Below are positions 24,409-34,135 of a DNA stretch of 64,000 nt, piece after piece. The position numbers were made by a program, and so were the translations under genes. Source of the DNA: CAYVQZ01 sp964453435 (GTDB taxonomy: Bacteria; Abyssobacteria; SURF-5); the NCBI GenBank assembly GCA_964453435.1, contig CAYVQZ010000020.1, positions 1 to 64,000 on the forward strand, in the 5' to 3' direction. Numbering within the stretch: position 1 is the stretch's first letter; the number at the start of each line of letters is the position of its first letter. The notes under the pieces were generated by a model, which saw nothing but the letters and a program-made list of their open reading frames with translations, was not told the origin of the DNA and did not search any database.

Positions 24409-25749
24409 TCAGCCGCCCCAGTTCGCTTTCAGATATGATGGAATACCGGATGCTTCTTTCGGTCCGACGACGACTTCCCATCCGGTCTCATCCTGAAGCT
24501 TGCCGCTCTCGACAGCGATCAGGCCCGGGATAACGATTTTCTTGTGGGGGGCCACCGCCTCGATTTCATACTTGTTCATAGCTGTGGCGATTTGTTCCGT
24601 CGTGAACTTCTCCGCCGCCCAGGCGGTCAGCACGGAAGTGCCCTCGGTATCCACAACCAGGATGTTTGTCGGAACCTTCGAGCTTTCGACCTCGCCCTCG
24701 ACGGTGTAATACGTGAGCGAGAAATTGGTTGTGAGAAGGAGCGGCGAAGAGGATGTCGCGTCGCCGACCGCATGAATTCCGGGTTCCACCTGCAATGGTT
24801 TCCTGGGGTCGGTGTATATATTCTGCCGCACCGTGAGCAGAGGCATCAACTGCCACGGCTCGATGGCGTCGGTCACGACAATGCCCGCATACTTCGCTAT
24901 GTAGGTGGCGCCGTTGAGCACGGTGACCATGGGGTCGCCGTCGGTCGCGAAGGCAATCATGGGATACCCCAGCGGGCGGAACGACTTGCGCAAGGCATAC
25001 CGACGGACTTTCGTAAGGTCTTCCAACGTCTTTTGGGCGCTTCTTGCGCCGGAGTCGACAACCAGTTCCTTGACGCCTGCGGCTGCGACTTTCTGGGTCA
25101 GGTCGGCGAGCGCTTCGAGGCCATCGGCCTTTACGCCGACGGGACAGTTCTTCTCCTTGGCAAGAGCGGCGACTTTCTCGTAGTTGTTCGCGTTGGCGCC
25201 GTAAAGCAGCGGGCGCTTTTCGCCGCACACATCGAGGGCCGCCTTCAGAGCGTCGGGGTTTTCGCTGTTCAATATGATTGCCATCGGGCATTTTTCGGAA
25301 ACGACTTTTGCCGCCGCCGCAAACTTTGCCGGGTCGCCGGAATCGTTGTTCACACACACCATGTCGACGGCAATCCTGGTGCCGACACGCTCGAAGATGA
25401 GGTGGACAATCTTGTCGGCCCGGGCAGCGATTTCGTCTTCCGATAGCGTATCGGAAACTGTCACCGCAACGCCTGCCGGGTGGTGGAACGTTTCTTCGTG
25501 CCGGAACAGAACGGTTTCATTCCCGATGTCGATTTTAAAATCGCCCGTCCCAATGGTCACCAACTGGATAGGCGGAGCGGATGCGGCGCCGAGCTGAGCC
25601 TTCGCCTCGTCGGTCACGTAGGGACATTCTTCGATCGAGGCTTGCTTCTGGGCGACTCGCATTGCGAACGCGAGGCAGGTCGGCGATTTGCATTCGCCAC
25701 AGTTCGTTTTCGGTAATAGCTTGTAGATATCCAGACCTGTTAGTGCCAT
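24409..25749 (-). CDS. acsC: Corrinoid iron-sulfur protein, large subunit
   Basis: The 446-residue gamma subunit starts with the [4Fe-4S] domain (LPKTNCGECKSPTCLAFAMR with a fourth Cys in EECPY), followed by a TIM-barrel domain and a C-terminal corrinoid-binding domain. The iron-sulfur cluster is used in reductive reactivation of cobalt. The ATG follows AAAGGAGAGGTTGC, 86 bp after acsB. Confidence 0.96.
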   Translation of the reverse strand: MALTGLDIYKLLPKTNCGECKSPTCLAFAMRVAQKQASIEECPYVTDEAKAQLGAASAPPIQLVTIGTGDFKIDIGNETVLFRHEETFHHPAGVAVTVSDTLSEDEIAARADKIVHLIFERVGTRIAVDMVCVNNDSGDPAKFAAAAKVVSEKCPMAIILNSENPDALKAALDVCGEKRPLLYGANANNYEKVAALAKEKNCPVGVKADGLEALADLTQKVAAAGVKELVVDSGARSAQKTLEDLTKVRRYALRKSFRPLGYPMIAFATDGDPMVTVLNGATYIAKYAGIVVTDAIEPWQLMPLLTVRQNIYTDPRKPLQVEPGIHAVGDATSSSPLLLTTNFSLTYYTVEGEVESSKVPTNILVVDTEGTSVLTAWAAEKFTTEQIATAMNKYEIEAVAPHKKIVIPGLIAVESGKLQDETGWEVVVGPKEASGIPSYLKANWGG

Positions 25750-25835
25750 GCAACCTCTCCTTTGATGTTTGGCAGACCTCGGGCGCGGCCGTCGCAGACT
25801 GCCATGAAATGAATGGGAACCCTGTCAGATTGAGC

Positions 25836-28013
25836 TTAGAACATCGGCGGCATACTGAGCGCCGGATGCCCGACTTTCTCCAAATATGGTAGCAAATCCA
25901 CCGCGTTGTCGCAAACGGTCTCGTCGGCGATTTTGTCGAAGAAACCGTCCAGCCCGAGTTCCTCCGCACGCTTTTCCAGAGCCTCCCGGATTGTCTCCTT
26001 CAGCTCTTTCGGCATCCACACGATGCGACCGAGACCGCCGTCGGCCGAGATGAACTTTTTGCTGGTAAGGTACATTTTACCGACCCCTAGGAAGCCGGGG
26101 GTTTGCAATCCGCCGCCGGTGGTGCTGGCGAGCGTAGAGAACGGCATCCCGCTCGGGGTCATCCCGGAATACTCGCGGTTGACGACCATCACTCCGTTTG
26201 CCTCGGGCACGACGGCCACGATACACTCGAAACAACCGCAGGAGGTCATCGGGTCCTCCATCATCGAGTAGGCGTTGAAGCGTTCGATCTTCTTATTGGA
26301 CTTCTGGTAGACGAACTGGTTGACGTTTGCCCACTGGCCCTTTGTCGTATCGATAACCTCGCCCTTTTCAACAGGCTGGTTCGGTCCGGTCGGGTTGATT
26401 TCGAAGGCCGCCTTCCCGTCGAGCCAGTTGTACGCGCCGCATAGACCGAGGCGTTCCGGGCTGATGATGCAGACGTGGTTCGGAGCAAACGACTGGCAGA
26501 GCGTGCACGAATAGAACGTGTCGACGCTCTCGTCGGTCATGCCGGCCACGCGGGCGTCACGTTCGGCGTAGCTCTTCCTTGCTTCCGCCAGAGTCTTCTC
26601 GACGTCTTCTTTCCTGGTGTAAATCGTAACCTGCACCTTGTCGGCGATCGCGGGGAAGTTCTGCAGCAGCTTCACGTGAACGATATCGCCAAGATGCCGC
26701 ACGCGGAACCCTTTTTCCTTGGCGTCCTTGCTGATGCGAATCCACACGATGTCGCGCTGGCCGACGTGCATCACGCCCATCGCGCCATTGATAAGGTGGT
26801 GAATCTGGCGTTCGAGAATGGGCTCGAAGTCCTGCTGCATCTTTCGTCCCGCCACATCGACGACGATGGCCAAGTTCATGGCGCCGCCGTCCGCGACGGT
26901 GTCCAGGTCGTCACCCACCACCGTGATCTTGCCGTCTTCAACCTCCTCGAGCGGTTTCATCCGCAGCCATTCGCACGCGGTCGACTTCTTGCCGCCGAAC
27001 TCCACGGCAAGCTGGTCTTTGCGAACTCGTTCGCCCTCGAACGCGGCGGCGTAGCTCACCGGAATCGGGACCTTCTCGATTTTGACCTTCACGCCGCGGG
27101 TCTGGATGCAGGTGGGCACGATTCTCTCGTAATCGGTTTCATGCACGAGCGCTTCGAACAGCGTGACCCCGCTGGGCCGGATTTCGGGAATTTCGGTGTC
27201 GGCGATGACACAGAATCCCATATTAATGGCGCCTGCGCCGACCGCATAGCGCCGGTCGGTCACTTCTCCGAACACGAGTCCGAACGCGAACACGCGGTCG
27301 CGCTGATACTCGAGGCATTTCCCGAACTCGCCGCGCTTGTGACCGCCAAACGTGAGCGCTCCGCGCATCGCCCAGTTCAGGGCGTAAATGCCGGAAACGA
27401 GGTCCGGTCCGAGCGGAACGATGTAGGTGTCCCAACCAAGCTCGACGCCCTCCTGCTCGAGCTGCTGGCGCATCGTCGTTCCGTTGTTGCTGTCGCAGAG
27501 GAACACGAGGATGTTGCGCTGTTGCAGTTCGCGGACCACTTTGACCGCAATTTCATTTGACGGGGCGGAGCCGAGGATGGCGGCGAAACCGGGCATCCTA
27601 CCGTCCACCAACTGAATGCCGAGCGAGCGGAGAATCGTGTCCGAGATGAATCCCTGGTCGCCCTCCGCCGGCATTTCGCCGCGGAAATACCTGAGCGCGG
27701 TAATGACTTCGGTTGAAAGCAGTGTGGCTATGCCGGCGTCGAGCGTGGGGCCGAGGTAGGGGAGCCAGACCTTGTCGCTCGGGACTTCCGGCAGCAACTC
27801 CCGCGTGCGCTCCAGAACTTTCTTAGCATCGCCCAGAGTTTTCGCCTCCATCCCGAGCAGCGAATAGGCCATGGGAAGATAAAACGCGGTTTCGGGAAAC
27901 TCGAGCTTTGTATCTTCTCCCTTGCTGTCTATTGCCTGCTTAAGATCGGCCTCCGCATCTTCCACCCATCCATGCGCTCCACGAATGGCCGCCGAAGCTA
28001 CGATTTTTGACAT
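25836..28013 (-). CDS. acsB: Acetyl-CoA synthase, catalytic subunit
   Basis: This 725-residue enzyme joins CO, the corrinoid methyl group and CoA at the Ni-Ni-[4Fe-4S] A-cluster. The N-terminus (MSKIVASAAIRGAH) is typical. The A-cluster ligands are visible as FYSCTLCQSFAPNHVC, then LGLCGAYNW and SCGCFECI. Its length fits the bacterial enzyme with its N-terminal CODH-binding domain. The ATG follows GGAGGTAAGGAA. It lies directly downstream of the ferredoxin gene and cooS. Confidence 0.97.
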   Translation of the reverse strand: MSKIVASAAIRGAHGWVEDAEADLKQAIDSKGEDTKLEFPETAFYLPMAYSLLGMEAKTLGDAKKVLERTRELLPEVPSDKVWLPYLGPTLDAGIATLLSTEVITALRYFRGEMPAEGDQGFISDTILRSLGIQLVDGRMPGFAAILGSAPSNEIAVKVVRELQQRNILVFLCDSNNGTTMRQQLEQEGVELGWDTYIVPLGPDLVSGIYALNWAMRGALTFGGHKRGEFGKCLEYQRDRVFAFGLVFGEVTDRRYAVGAGAINMGFCVIADTEIPEIRPSGVTLFEALVHETDYERIVPTCIQTRGVKVKIEKVPIPVSYAAAFEGERVRKDQLAVEFGGKKSTACEWLRMKPLEEVEDGKITVVGDDLDTVADGGAMNLAIVVDVAGRKMQQDFEPILERQIHHLINGAMGVMHVGQRDIVWIRISKDAKEKGFRVRHLGDIVHVKLLQNFPAIADKVQVTIYTRKEDVEKTLAEARKSYAERDARVAGMTDESVDTFYSCTLCQSFAPNHVCIISPERLGLCGAYNWLDGKAAFEINPTGPNQPVEKGEVIDTTKGQWANVNQFVYQKSNKKIERFNAYSMMEDPMTSCGCFECIVAVVPEANGVMVVNREYSGMTPSGMPFSTLASTTGGGLQTPGFLGVGKMYLTSKKFISADGGLGRIVWMPKELKETIREALEKRAEELGLDGFFDKIADETVCDNAVDLLPYLEKVGHPALSMPPMF

Positions 28014-28069
28014 TTCCTTACCTCCGTTATGAGTATGACGTCGTGTTCGAGGGTTTTCTCCTCATGGTT

Positions 28070-28702
28070 TCACAGGTCCAATACGTTAATCGCATCAAAG
28101 GGGCATTCCATGAAGCAATTGCCGCACTTTATGCATTTTTCCTTATTTATTACATGCGGAGTCTTTTTTGCTCCGGTTATTGCCTCTGTCGGGCATACCT
28201 TGATGCACATGCCGCATGCCTTGCACAGCTCCGGATCGATCTCGTACTCGATGCGACCGGTATGCCACTCCAGCGCGCCGGTAGGACAGCCGGCAACGCA
28301 TGCAGGAAGAAGACCCTCTTGTTGTCGCTCGATGCACTGATCGCATTTGAGCACGATCTTGCCCTCGCGGTCCATGGTGAGCGCGCCTACGGGGCAGGCG
28401 TCAATGCACACGCCGCAGCCGTCGCACTGGCTCACATCGAGCAATGTCGGAGTCCCCTCTCCTTCTTTTGTGAGCGCGCCCACCGGACAAGCGGCCACGC
28501 AGGGGGGATTCTCGCAGTGGCTGCAGATGACCGGGACCACGACTTTCTTGGCCTTTCTCAGGCCGATTCGCGCCTCCGGCAAGGGCTGCTCGACTATCAA
28601 TTCAATCATGTTGTTTGCTTTTGAGTGCGCCAATGCGCATTGCAGTTCGCATGTCTTGCACGCGGTGCAGAGCTTTGGCCTCACTACCGTAGTTCCCGCC
28701 AT
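28070..28702 (-). CDS. Polyferredoxin of the CO dehydrogenase operon (CooF/HycB-like)
   Basis: The 210-residue protein holds four [4Fe-4S] ferredoxin-type motifs: CTACKTCELQC, CSHCENPPCVAACP, CDGCGVCIDACP with CDQCIERQQ, and CKACGMCIKVCP with a last CIKCGNCFMECP. It should carry electrons to or from CooS. The ATG at 28702 (MAGTTVV) lies 7 nt after AAGGAG; the upstream extension to 28741 has no site. It sits between cooS and acsB, so it is probably the dedicated electron partner of CODH. Confidence 0.88.
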   Translation of the reverse strand: MAGTTVVRPKLCTACKTCELQCALAHSKANNMIELIVEQPLPEARIGLRKAKKVVVPVICSHCENPPCVAACPVGALTKEGEGTPTLLDVSQCDGCGVCIDACPVGALTMDREGKIVLKCDQCIERQQEGLLPACVAGCPTGALEWHTGRIEYEIDPELCKACGMCIKVCPTEAITGAKKTPHVINKEKCIKCGNCFMECPFDAINVLDL

Positions 28703-28741
28703 GGGCTCACTCCTTCGCCGAATCGAAAATGACCGGGTCAA

Positions 28742-28790
28742 AAGGCGGCCGCCCCCGTGGGGCCGGAGGCGGCCCGCCGGTTCCTGTCGT
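28742..28790 (-). terminator. GC-rich hairpin between cooS and the ferredoxin gene
   Basis: On the minus strand GGCCGCC / GGCGGCC is followed by GCCTTTTG. It could partly terminate or protect the cooS mRNA and so set the ratio of CooS to downstream products. Confidence 0.45.
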
Positions 28791-28791
28791 A

Positions 28792-30750
28792 CTAGTTACC
28801 CGCCGCAACGGCAGCTTCCTTCTTCGCGCCCTTTCCGGCTTCTCCGTTTACCGGAGGGTACATCATGGGCTTCAGTTTGAGCGCCTCGCGCTTCTTGTCG
28901 AGATGCTCGATGATTTTCTTCGCGGCCTTTTTCGGGTCCGCTTCGAAAATGAAGCGGGAACCGAAGTCCTGCTCCATCTCTTCGCTCAAATATTTGAGCA
29001 CTTTCGGACCACCGTGCACCTGGAACGGAGGATTGAAGTGAGTGGTGATACCAGATGCGACGACATACAGGCCGATCGAGGTTGCCTTGGTGCTCATCGC
29101 TTCCGGCGCGGAACCCGCCACCGGAAGCTGGCTGAGGTCGCTCCCGATTCCGCCTTCATTCACCATTTCGATGCAGGCGGTGAGGATGCGCGAATTGTCG
29201 ACGCACGAGCCGACATGAAGCACCGGCGGAATGCCCACTGCCTCGCAGATTTCCCTGAGGCCGTTTCCAGCGTATTGTAAGGCGCCTTCCGGATCGAGCA
29301 GTCCATGCTTGCACAGACAGCCGGCAGAACAGCCCGTCGTCACAATCAACACGTCATGCCTCAACAACTCTTTTGTAAACGTCAAGTGATGGTAATCATG
29401 CACGAGCTTCGTGTTGTTGCAGCCGACGACTCCGACGACGCCGCGCAGACGGCCCTGGATTATACCTTCATTTAAGGGTTTGTACGAAGGCCGGAATTTT
29501 CCACCAAGATGATAGAACACGTTCTCGGTTGCAAATCCGGCGACAAGATTCTCCGACACGGCTGGTATTTCGACGCGGCTCTTGTCGCGGTTCGGATAGT
29601 TCTCGACCGCCTCTCGAACGATCTCTTTCGCGATATCAACAGCCCTATCCTCCTCGAACTGGTGGTGGATGGCTCCCGGGATGCGTACTTTTTTGCTTGT
29701 GGTAACCAACTTCGTGTGATAACACGGCGCAACCTGGTTGAGACCGGGCATGATACATTGAACGTCAACCACCATTGACTCGACCGCACCGGTGACAATA
29801 GCGAGTTCCTGCATCAGGTAGTTTCCGGCCAGCGGAGCCCCCTGCCGCATGAGAATCTCGTTCGCCGTGCAGCAGATGCCGGCCACCGTGATATCCTCGG
29901 CGCCATTCTTTTTCGCCAGTTCTTTCATCTCGGGACTGCGAGCGACCTTCACAATCATTTCTGAGAGGGTCGGCTCATGTCCGTGGACCAGGATGTTGAC
30001 CGTATTCTCGCCGAGGACGCCGAGGCTCGCTGCCGAGCGGACCGGATTCGGTGTTCCAAACTGAATGTCCGTGAGTTCGGTCGCTATCATGGAACCGCCC
30101 CATCCGTCACCGATAGCAGCCTTGATGGCATGAAGCAGTGTGTTCTTGTAATCCGCGTCCATACCCACGTGAACCATATGCATCAACTCAACGATTTCAC
30201 GGTCGATGCCGCGAGGCATAACCTTGAGTTTGCGCCAGCGCTCTTTCTGTTTTTCCGGAGCGCGCTGCGCCAGCAAGAGTTCGCCGTGCTGCTGGCCGAA
30301 CTGCTCCAGACACGCTTCCGCAACCTCACCGGCAATCTTATTTGTATCGTCGCTGGTGGTGTCCACGCCGAGTTCCTGGGCGAGCATTAACAGCTTCTTT
30401 GTGTCTTTAATTTCATACCCCTGCGTCTTTCCCTGCGCCGTCATGTACAGGTTATGGGCAATGTCCCGACCGTGGTCGGAATGAGCCGAGGCGCCGGATG
30501 CCGTCGCACGGGCGATGTTTCGGGCAACGATGCCGTCAACGTCGATGCCGCATGCGCCATACTGGGCTCCCTTGCCCAGCGGGTCGACCCTGCAGGGTCC
30601 CATGTAGCATTGCTGGCAGCAGACGCCGAGTTCGCCGAACCCGCAACGCGGGTCCTGCAGGTCGGAGCGCTCGAATGCGGTGCACACATTCTCGCTCTTC
30701 GCCTTCTCCATCATTCGTAATGTTGCGCTATCAACCGATCTTTCTTTCAT
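28792..30750 (-). CDS. cooS: Anaerobic Ni-CO dehydrogenase, catalytic subunit
   Basis: The 652-residue subunit reduces CO2 to CO or oxidises CO. The N-terminal D- and B-cluster cysteines (DPRCGFGELGVCCQQCYMGPCR) are complete, and C-cluster regions are visible (VGVVGCNNTK, VTTGCSAGCLCKHGLL, VLHVGSCVDNSR). The size is that of CooS/AcsA of acetogens. The ATG follows AAGGAGAGTCAA. It heads the carbonyl-branch operon, behind its own promoter. No nickel-insertion genes (cooC, acsF) lie in the window. Confidence 0.97.
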   Translation of the reverse strand: MKERSVDSATLRMMEKAKSENVCTAFERSDLQDPRCGFGELGVCCQQCYMGPCRVDPLGKGAQYGACGIDVDGIVARNIARATASGASAHSDHGRDIAHNLYMTAQGKTQGYEIKDTKKLLMLAQELGVDTTSDDTNKIAGEVAEACLEQFGQQHGELLLAQRAPEKQKERWRKLKVMPRGIDREIVELMHMVHVGMDADYKNTLLHAIKAAIGDGWGGSMIATELTDIQFGTPNPVRSAASLGVLGENTVNILVHGHEPTLSEMIVKVARSPEMKELAKKNGAEDITVAGICCTANEILMRQGAPLAGNYLMQELAIVTGAVESMVVDVQCIMPGLNQVAPCYHTKLVTTSKKVRIPGAIHHQFEEDRAVDIAKEIVREAVENYPNRDKSRVEIPAVSENLVAGFATENVFYHLGGKFRPSYKPLNEGIIQGRLRGVVGVVGCNNTKLVHDYHHLTFTKELLRHDVLIVTTGCSAGCLCKHGLLDPEGALQYAGNGLREICEAVGIPPVLHVGSCVDNSRILTACIEMVNEGGIGSDLSQLPVAGSAPEAMSTKATSIGLYVVASGITTHFNPPFQVHGGPKVLKYLSEEMEQDFGSRFIFEADPKKAAKKIIEHLDKKREALKLKPMMYPPVNGEAGKGAKKEAAVAAGN

Positions 30751-30824
30751 TTGACTCTCCTTGCAAAACGATCAACCGGGGAGCGTTTGGGACAGAATAA
30801 GATGAGGTTTGGGAAAACCCGTAT

Positions 30825-30853
30825 ATTGTACCAAACGATTCCGATTGATTCAA
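30825..30853 (-). promoter_or_regulatory. Promoter of the cooS-acs operon
   Basis: On the minus strand TTGAAT (30853-30848) and TACAAT (30830-30825) are separated by 17 bp, about 75 bp before the cooS start and inside the only sizeable gap in the cluster (30751-30901). Confidence 0.65.
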
Positions 30854-30901
30854 ACCCCCATTTCGTCCTTCCGCCAGACGATAAAGATGCCTCCGGTGAC
30901 A

Positions 30902-31834
30902 TCAGGGTCTGGGAAGAAGGCCGGCGCGCTCGACGATAGTGGGAACGATTTCCTCCCACTCGACCGCCATGATATGCACGCCTCGAATACCTTCTATCTG
31001 CTTCATTTCATTTATTAACTCGACCACGAAGTTCACTCCCTCTTCCTTCGGGTCGCTTGCTCCCTCCATCCTCGCAACCAGGTCATCGGGAATCGACATG
31101 CCTGCGACATTCTTTTTCATATATGCGAGCACCCGCGGCGATTTAATCGGCATCACACCCGCAAGGATAAAGGCTCTCTCGTGAAGTCCCATGTCGACAA
31201 CTTCTCTCATCCATTCCTTGAATCGCGGGACATCGAATATACACTGGGTCTGAAAGAAATCGGCGCCCGCGTTGATCTTTTTCGCGAGTCTCACCGCGCG
31301 GAACTCGTAGGGGTGCGCGAACGGATTCTCCGCGGCGCCCAGAAACATCTTCGGCTCGACTACCGGCGCTTTCTTGCTGTTCCTGATTTCCTCGCCGCAT
31401 TGAAACAGTTTCTCGTCGCGCATCCGCTTCACCATTTGCAGAAGTTGAAGCGAATCCAGGTCGAACACGTTTCTGGACTCGGGATGATTGCCGAACTGCT
31501 GATGGTCGCCGGTCAGGCACAGCATGTTTTTGACGCCGAGCGCCGAAGCGCCCAGTATGTCGCTCTGCATCGCGATGCGGTTCCGGTCCCTGCAGACCAT
31601 CTGCATGATTGGCTCGAGCTCTTTTTCCAGCGTCAGCTTCGCTGCGCCGATACTCGACATTCGAACGATCGCCGTCTGGTTGTCCGTTATGTTAACGGCA
31701 TCGACCTTTCCTTTGAGAATATCCGCCTTTTTTCGAACCGCCTCGGCGTCGGCGCTCTTCGGGGGACCCAGCTCGGCGGTGGCCGCAAACTTGCCTTCCG
31801 TCAGAACGCGCTCGAGATTGCTGCCCGCCTTCAT
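30902..31834 (-). CDS. metF: Methylene-tetrahydrofolate reductase, catalytic subunit
   Basis: The 310-residue TIM-barrel flavoprotein reduces methylene-THF to methyl-THF. It has FAATAELGPPKSAD (catalytic Glu), VDAVNITDNQTA, QSDILGASALGVKNMLCLTGD and FFQTQCIFDVPRF. The ATG at 31834 overlaps the metV stop by 4 bp, and the upstream in-frame extension is shadow of metV. With MetV it forms the acetogen-type MetVF pair, which is expected to take electrons from the HdrABC-MvhD module encoded just upstream. Confidence 0.94.
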   Translation of the reverse strand: MKAGSNLERVLTEGKFAATAELGPPKSADAEAVRKKADILKGKVDAVNITDNQTAIVRMSSIGAAKLTLEKELEPIMQMVCRDRNRIAMQSDILGASALGVKNMLCLTGDHQQFGNHPESRNVFDLDSLQLLQMVKRMRDEKLFQCGEEIRNSKKAPVVEPKMFLGAAENPFAHPYEFRAVRLAKKINAGADFFQTQCIFDVPRFKEWMREVVDMGLHERAFILAGVMPIKSPRVLAYMKKNVAGMSIPDDLVARMEGASDPKEEGVNFVVELINEMKQIEGIRGVHIMAVEWEEIVPTIVERAGLLPRP

Positions 31835-32535
31835 GCCTTCACTTCCTCCTTGGCCTTGGCCTCGGCGTCTTCTTTGACATCTTCCCGAACAATCTTGCGA
31901 GGGCCGCCGTCCCGGCTGGTCCGCCAATCCTTTGGAGGAATGACTTCCGACAGTTTCTCCAACTGCCCGAGTTTTGCCATACGGTCATAGATGAGCTGCC
32001 ACCCGCAGTCCACCTCTGGCGATATCTCGCACTTGCCGCCCTGCGAGCCGCCACACGGACCGTTCAAAAGCGACTTCGAACAGCGCGCGATAGGACAGAT
32101 ACCGCCGGTCAGGTGCAGCACGCAGTTGCCGCACTGGCCGCACCGCTCCGTCCACACGCCAATCTCCTCGGTGACCCCGATGAAGTTGGTGTTAATGGCG
32201 GGAAGCACCGGCTTGTCGGGGTACAGTTCGGCCAGGAACTGCACGCCGCATCCGCAGGCCATGGACATGATTGCGTCACACTGTTCGACTTTCTCCCTGA
32301 GCGGTTCAATATACTCGATATCGCATTGCCGCTCGACGGCGTCCTCGATTATTTCCAGGTCCTCGCCGTCTTTCTTCGATGCGATCCGGAGTTGCGAGGC
32401 GAGCAGTTCCACTTCCTTGTCGCCGCCCGCCATGCACACTGCCACACACGTGCGGCAACCAACCAACAAAACCGTCTTGTAGCCTTTGAGCATTTCCCTG
32501 ATTTCGCTCATCGGCTTTCTTTCGCCCATTATCAC
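31831..32535 (-). CDS. metV: MetV, zinc/iron-sulfur partner of methylene-THF reductase
   Basis: The 234-residue protein is the MetV family (methylene-THF reductase C-terminal domain). It has CRTCVAVCMAGGDKEV, SMACGCGVQFLAE, ERCGQCGNCVLHLTGGICP and the NGPCGGSQGGKCE motif. It binds [4Fe-4S] clusters and passes electrons to MetF. The start may be GTG at 32535 behind GGAGG or the ATG two codons on. The C-terminus is an acidic/lysine tail. Confidence 0.92.
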   Translation of the reverse strand: MIMGERKPMSEIREMLKGYKTVLLVGCRTCVAVCMAGGDKEVELLASQLRIASKKDGEDLEIIEDAVERQCDIEYIEPLREKVEQCDAIMSMACGCGVQFLAELYPDKPVLPAINTNFIGVTEEIGVWTERCGQCGNCVLHLTGGICPIARCSKSLLNGPCGGSQGGKCEISPEVDCGWQLIYDRMAKLGQLEKLSEVIPPKDWRTSRDGGPRKIVREDVKEDAEAKAKEEVKA

Positions 32536-32612
32536 GGGTCTTCAACCTCCATCTCAACACTTTATAATAACATACAGGCTATTTCTGCGCTGTAATATCG
32601 ATAACAGTTCCA

Positions 32613-33503
32613 TCAGCTTATGTTGTTTTTTAACTTGGCCGCCCGTATCGTGTTATGGAGCAGCATCGTTATGGTCATCGGGCCGACGCCGCCGGGTACC
32701 GGCGATATCGCGCTCGCTTTTTCCTTCACCGCGTCAAAATCGACATCGCCCACGAGCTTAAATCCTTTGGGTTTCGACTTGTCTTCCACTCTGTTGACGC
32801 CGACATCGATGACGACCGCGCCTTCTCTCACCATGTCGGCCTTTACGAATTCGGGAACCCCGATGGCCGCTATGAGGATGTCGCCCAGCCGAGTGACTTC
32901 GGGAAGATTCTTGGTCCGCGAGTGACAGACCGTGACGGTCGCGTTCGCGCCCTTCGCCTTTTGCAAGAGTATCGCGGCCACGGGCTTGCCGACGATGTTG
33001 CTGCGTCCGACAATCACGACGTGGCTTCCTTCGACCTGGGCGCCGCTGCGTATCAACATCTGCTGTACGCCGTGAGGGGTGCACGGCAGGAATATCGGGT
33101 CGCCTACAAGCATTCGGCCGACATTGAAGGGATGGAAGCCATCGACGTCTTTCGTCGGCAAAATCTTGTTCAACACTTTGTTCTCGTCTATTTGTTTCGG
33201 AAGAGGCAGTTGGACGAGAATTCCGTGGACGGCGTCGTCGTCGTTCAGCTTATCGACGAGCGCCAACAGCTCGTCCTCGGGCGTATTCTGGGAGAGCTTA
33301 TGCTCGAATGAATTGATCCCAATCTCCTCACACGATTTCTTCTTGTTTCGGACGTATACCACCGACGCCGGGTTCTCGCCCACGAGCACCACGGCGAGGC
33401 CGGGCACGAGATTATGTTTCTCCTTTAAGGCGTCGATTTCTTTTTTCATCTCGGCCCGCATTTCTTTTGCTATTTCGTTTCCGCTGATAATCTTTGCTGT
33501 CAT
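32613..33503 (-). CDS. folD: Methylene-THF dehydrogenase / methenyl-THF cyclohydrolase
   Basis: This 296-residue bifunctional enzyme interconverts formyl-, methenyl- and methylene-THF. It has VVLVGENPASVVYVRNKKKSC with the catalytic Lys, GILVQLPLPKQID, PTKDVDGFHP, VVIVGRSNIVGKP and PVPGGVGPMT. No separate fchA cyclohydrolase is present, so FolD probably covers both steps. Its ATG overlaps the mvhD stop by 4 bp (ATGA). Confidence 0.97.
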   Translation of the reverse strand: MTAKIISGNEIAKEMRAEMKKEIDALKEKHNLVPGLAVVLVGENPASVVYVRNKKKSCEEIGINSFEHKLSQNTPEDELLALVDKLNDDDAVHGILVQLPLPKQIDENKVLNKILPTKDVDGFHPFNVGRMLVGDPIFLPCTPHGVQQMLIRSGAQVEGSHVVIVGRSNIVGKPVAAILLQKAKGANATVTVCHSRTKNLPEVTRLGDILIAAIGVPEFVKADMVREGAVVIDVGVNRVEDKSKPKGFKLVGDVDFDAVKEKASAISPVPGGVGPMTITMLLHNTIRAAKLKNNIS

Positions 33504-33976
33504 GTCGTCTCTCCCTCATCCTTGTCGCTCACGGCCGCTTCCGCCTTCTGCCTCGTCTCAACCTTTCGCAACGGACTCGGCCCGAGCTTGCGGACTCGTT
33601 CGGTCATCTCGTCGGCGGTTTGGGCAAACGTCGGCCCCATCGAGGCGGACATATTGAACATCTCGAGGCGCTCGGGCTCAACGCCAACCTCTTCCAGAAG
33701 CATCTTGGTGTACTCAACTCGTTTCTTAGCTTTGATATTTCCTTCCAGGAAATGACATTGCCCTTCCAGTCACCCGGCAACGAACACGGCGTCGGCTCCA
33801 TCCTCGAACGCCTTGAGAATGTAAAGGCTGTCGATTTTGCCCGTGCACATCAGTCGTATAACCCGCACGTAGGGCGAATACTGGAGCCTCATGGAACCGG
33901 CCAAATCCGCCGCGTTGTATGCGCAGTACTGGCAGCAAAAAGCCACGATTTTTGGTGCAAAACCCAGTTCTTCCAA
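33500..33976 (-). CDS. mvhD: MvhD-like Hdr-associated electron-transfer protein with predicted selenocysteine
   Basis: The frame is interrupted only by a TGA at 33772-33770. Read through it gives FAPKIVAFCCQYCAYNAADLAG, VRVIRLMCTGKID, EDGADAVFVAG-U-LEGQCHF, LEGNIKAKKRV and MLLEEVG, a full MvhD/FlpD-type [2Fe-2S] subunit of 158 residues with U69. In methanogen VhuD a Sec is known at the equivalent motif (GADGVFVAG-C/U-xxGxCH). MvhD links the electron input protein to HdrA. The TTG at 33976, 6 nt behind AGGGGAG, gives the usual start; the open frame reaches GTG 34114. A hairpin 17 nt after the UGA may be the SECIS. The stop overlaps folD. Confidence 0.88.
33737..33753 (-). promoter_or_regulatory. 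Candidate SECIS hairpin in mvhD
   Basis: On the minus strand ATTTCC-TGGAA-GGAAAT forms a 6-bp stem with a 5-nt loop that begins 17 nt after the UGA, within the spacing seen for bacterial SECIS elements. Folded by eye. Confidence 0.55.
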
Positions 33977-34135
33977 TCTCAACTCCCCTGTTGTTCGGCG
34001 GTTCTTCCAAATCAAGACGGTGTCCCCGCCGCCGTAAAATGCCGGACCGGGCGTCTTTTCCTGGCCCGCGTAAGTTCTTCGTTCCCCTTCAAAGCCCACG
34101 CCGGAGAGAACCACGGCGTGGTTGCCGCTGGTTCG

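Noticed and set aside
22530..24533. A 667-codon open frame opposite acsV
   Set aside because: Antisense of a confident gene, Arg/His-rich, no recognisable domain.
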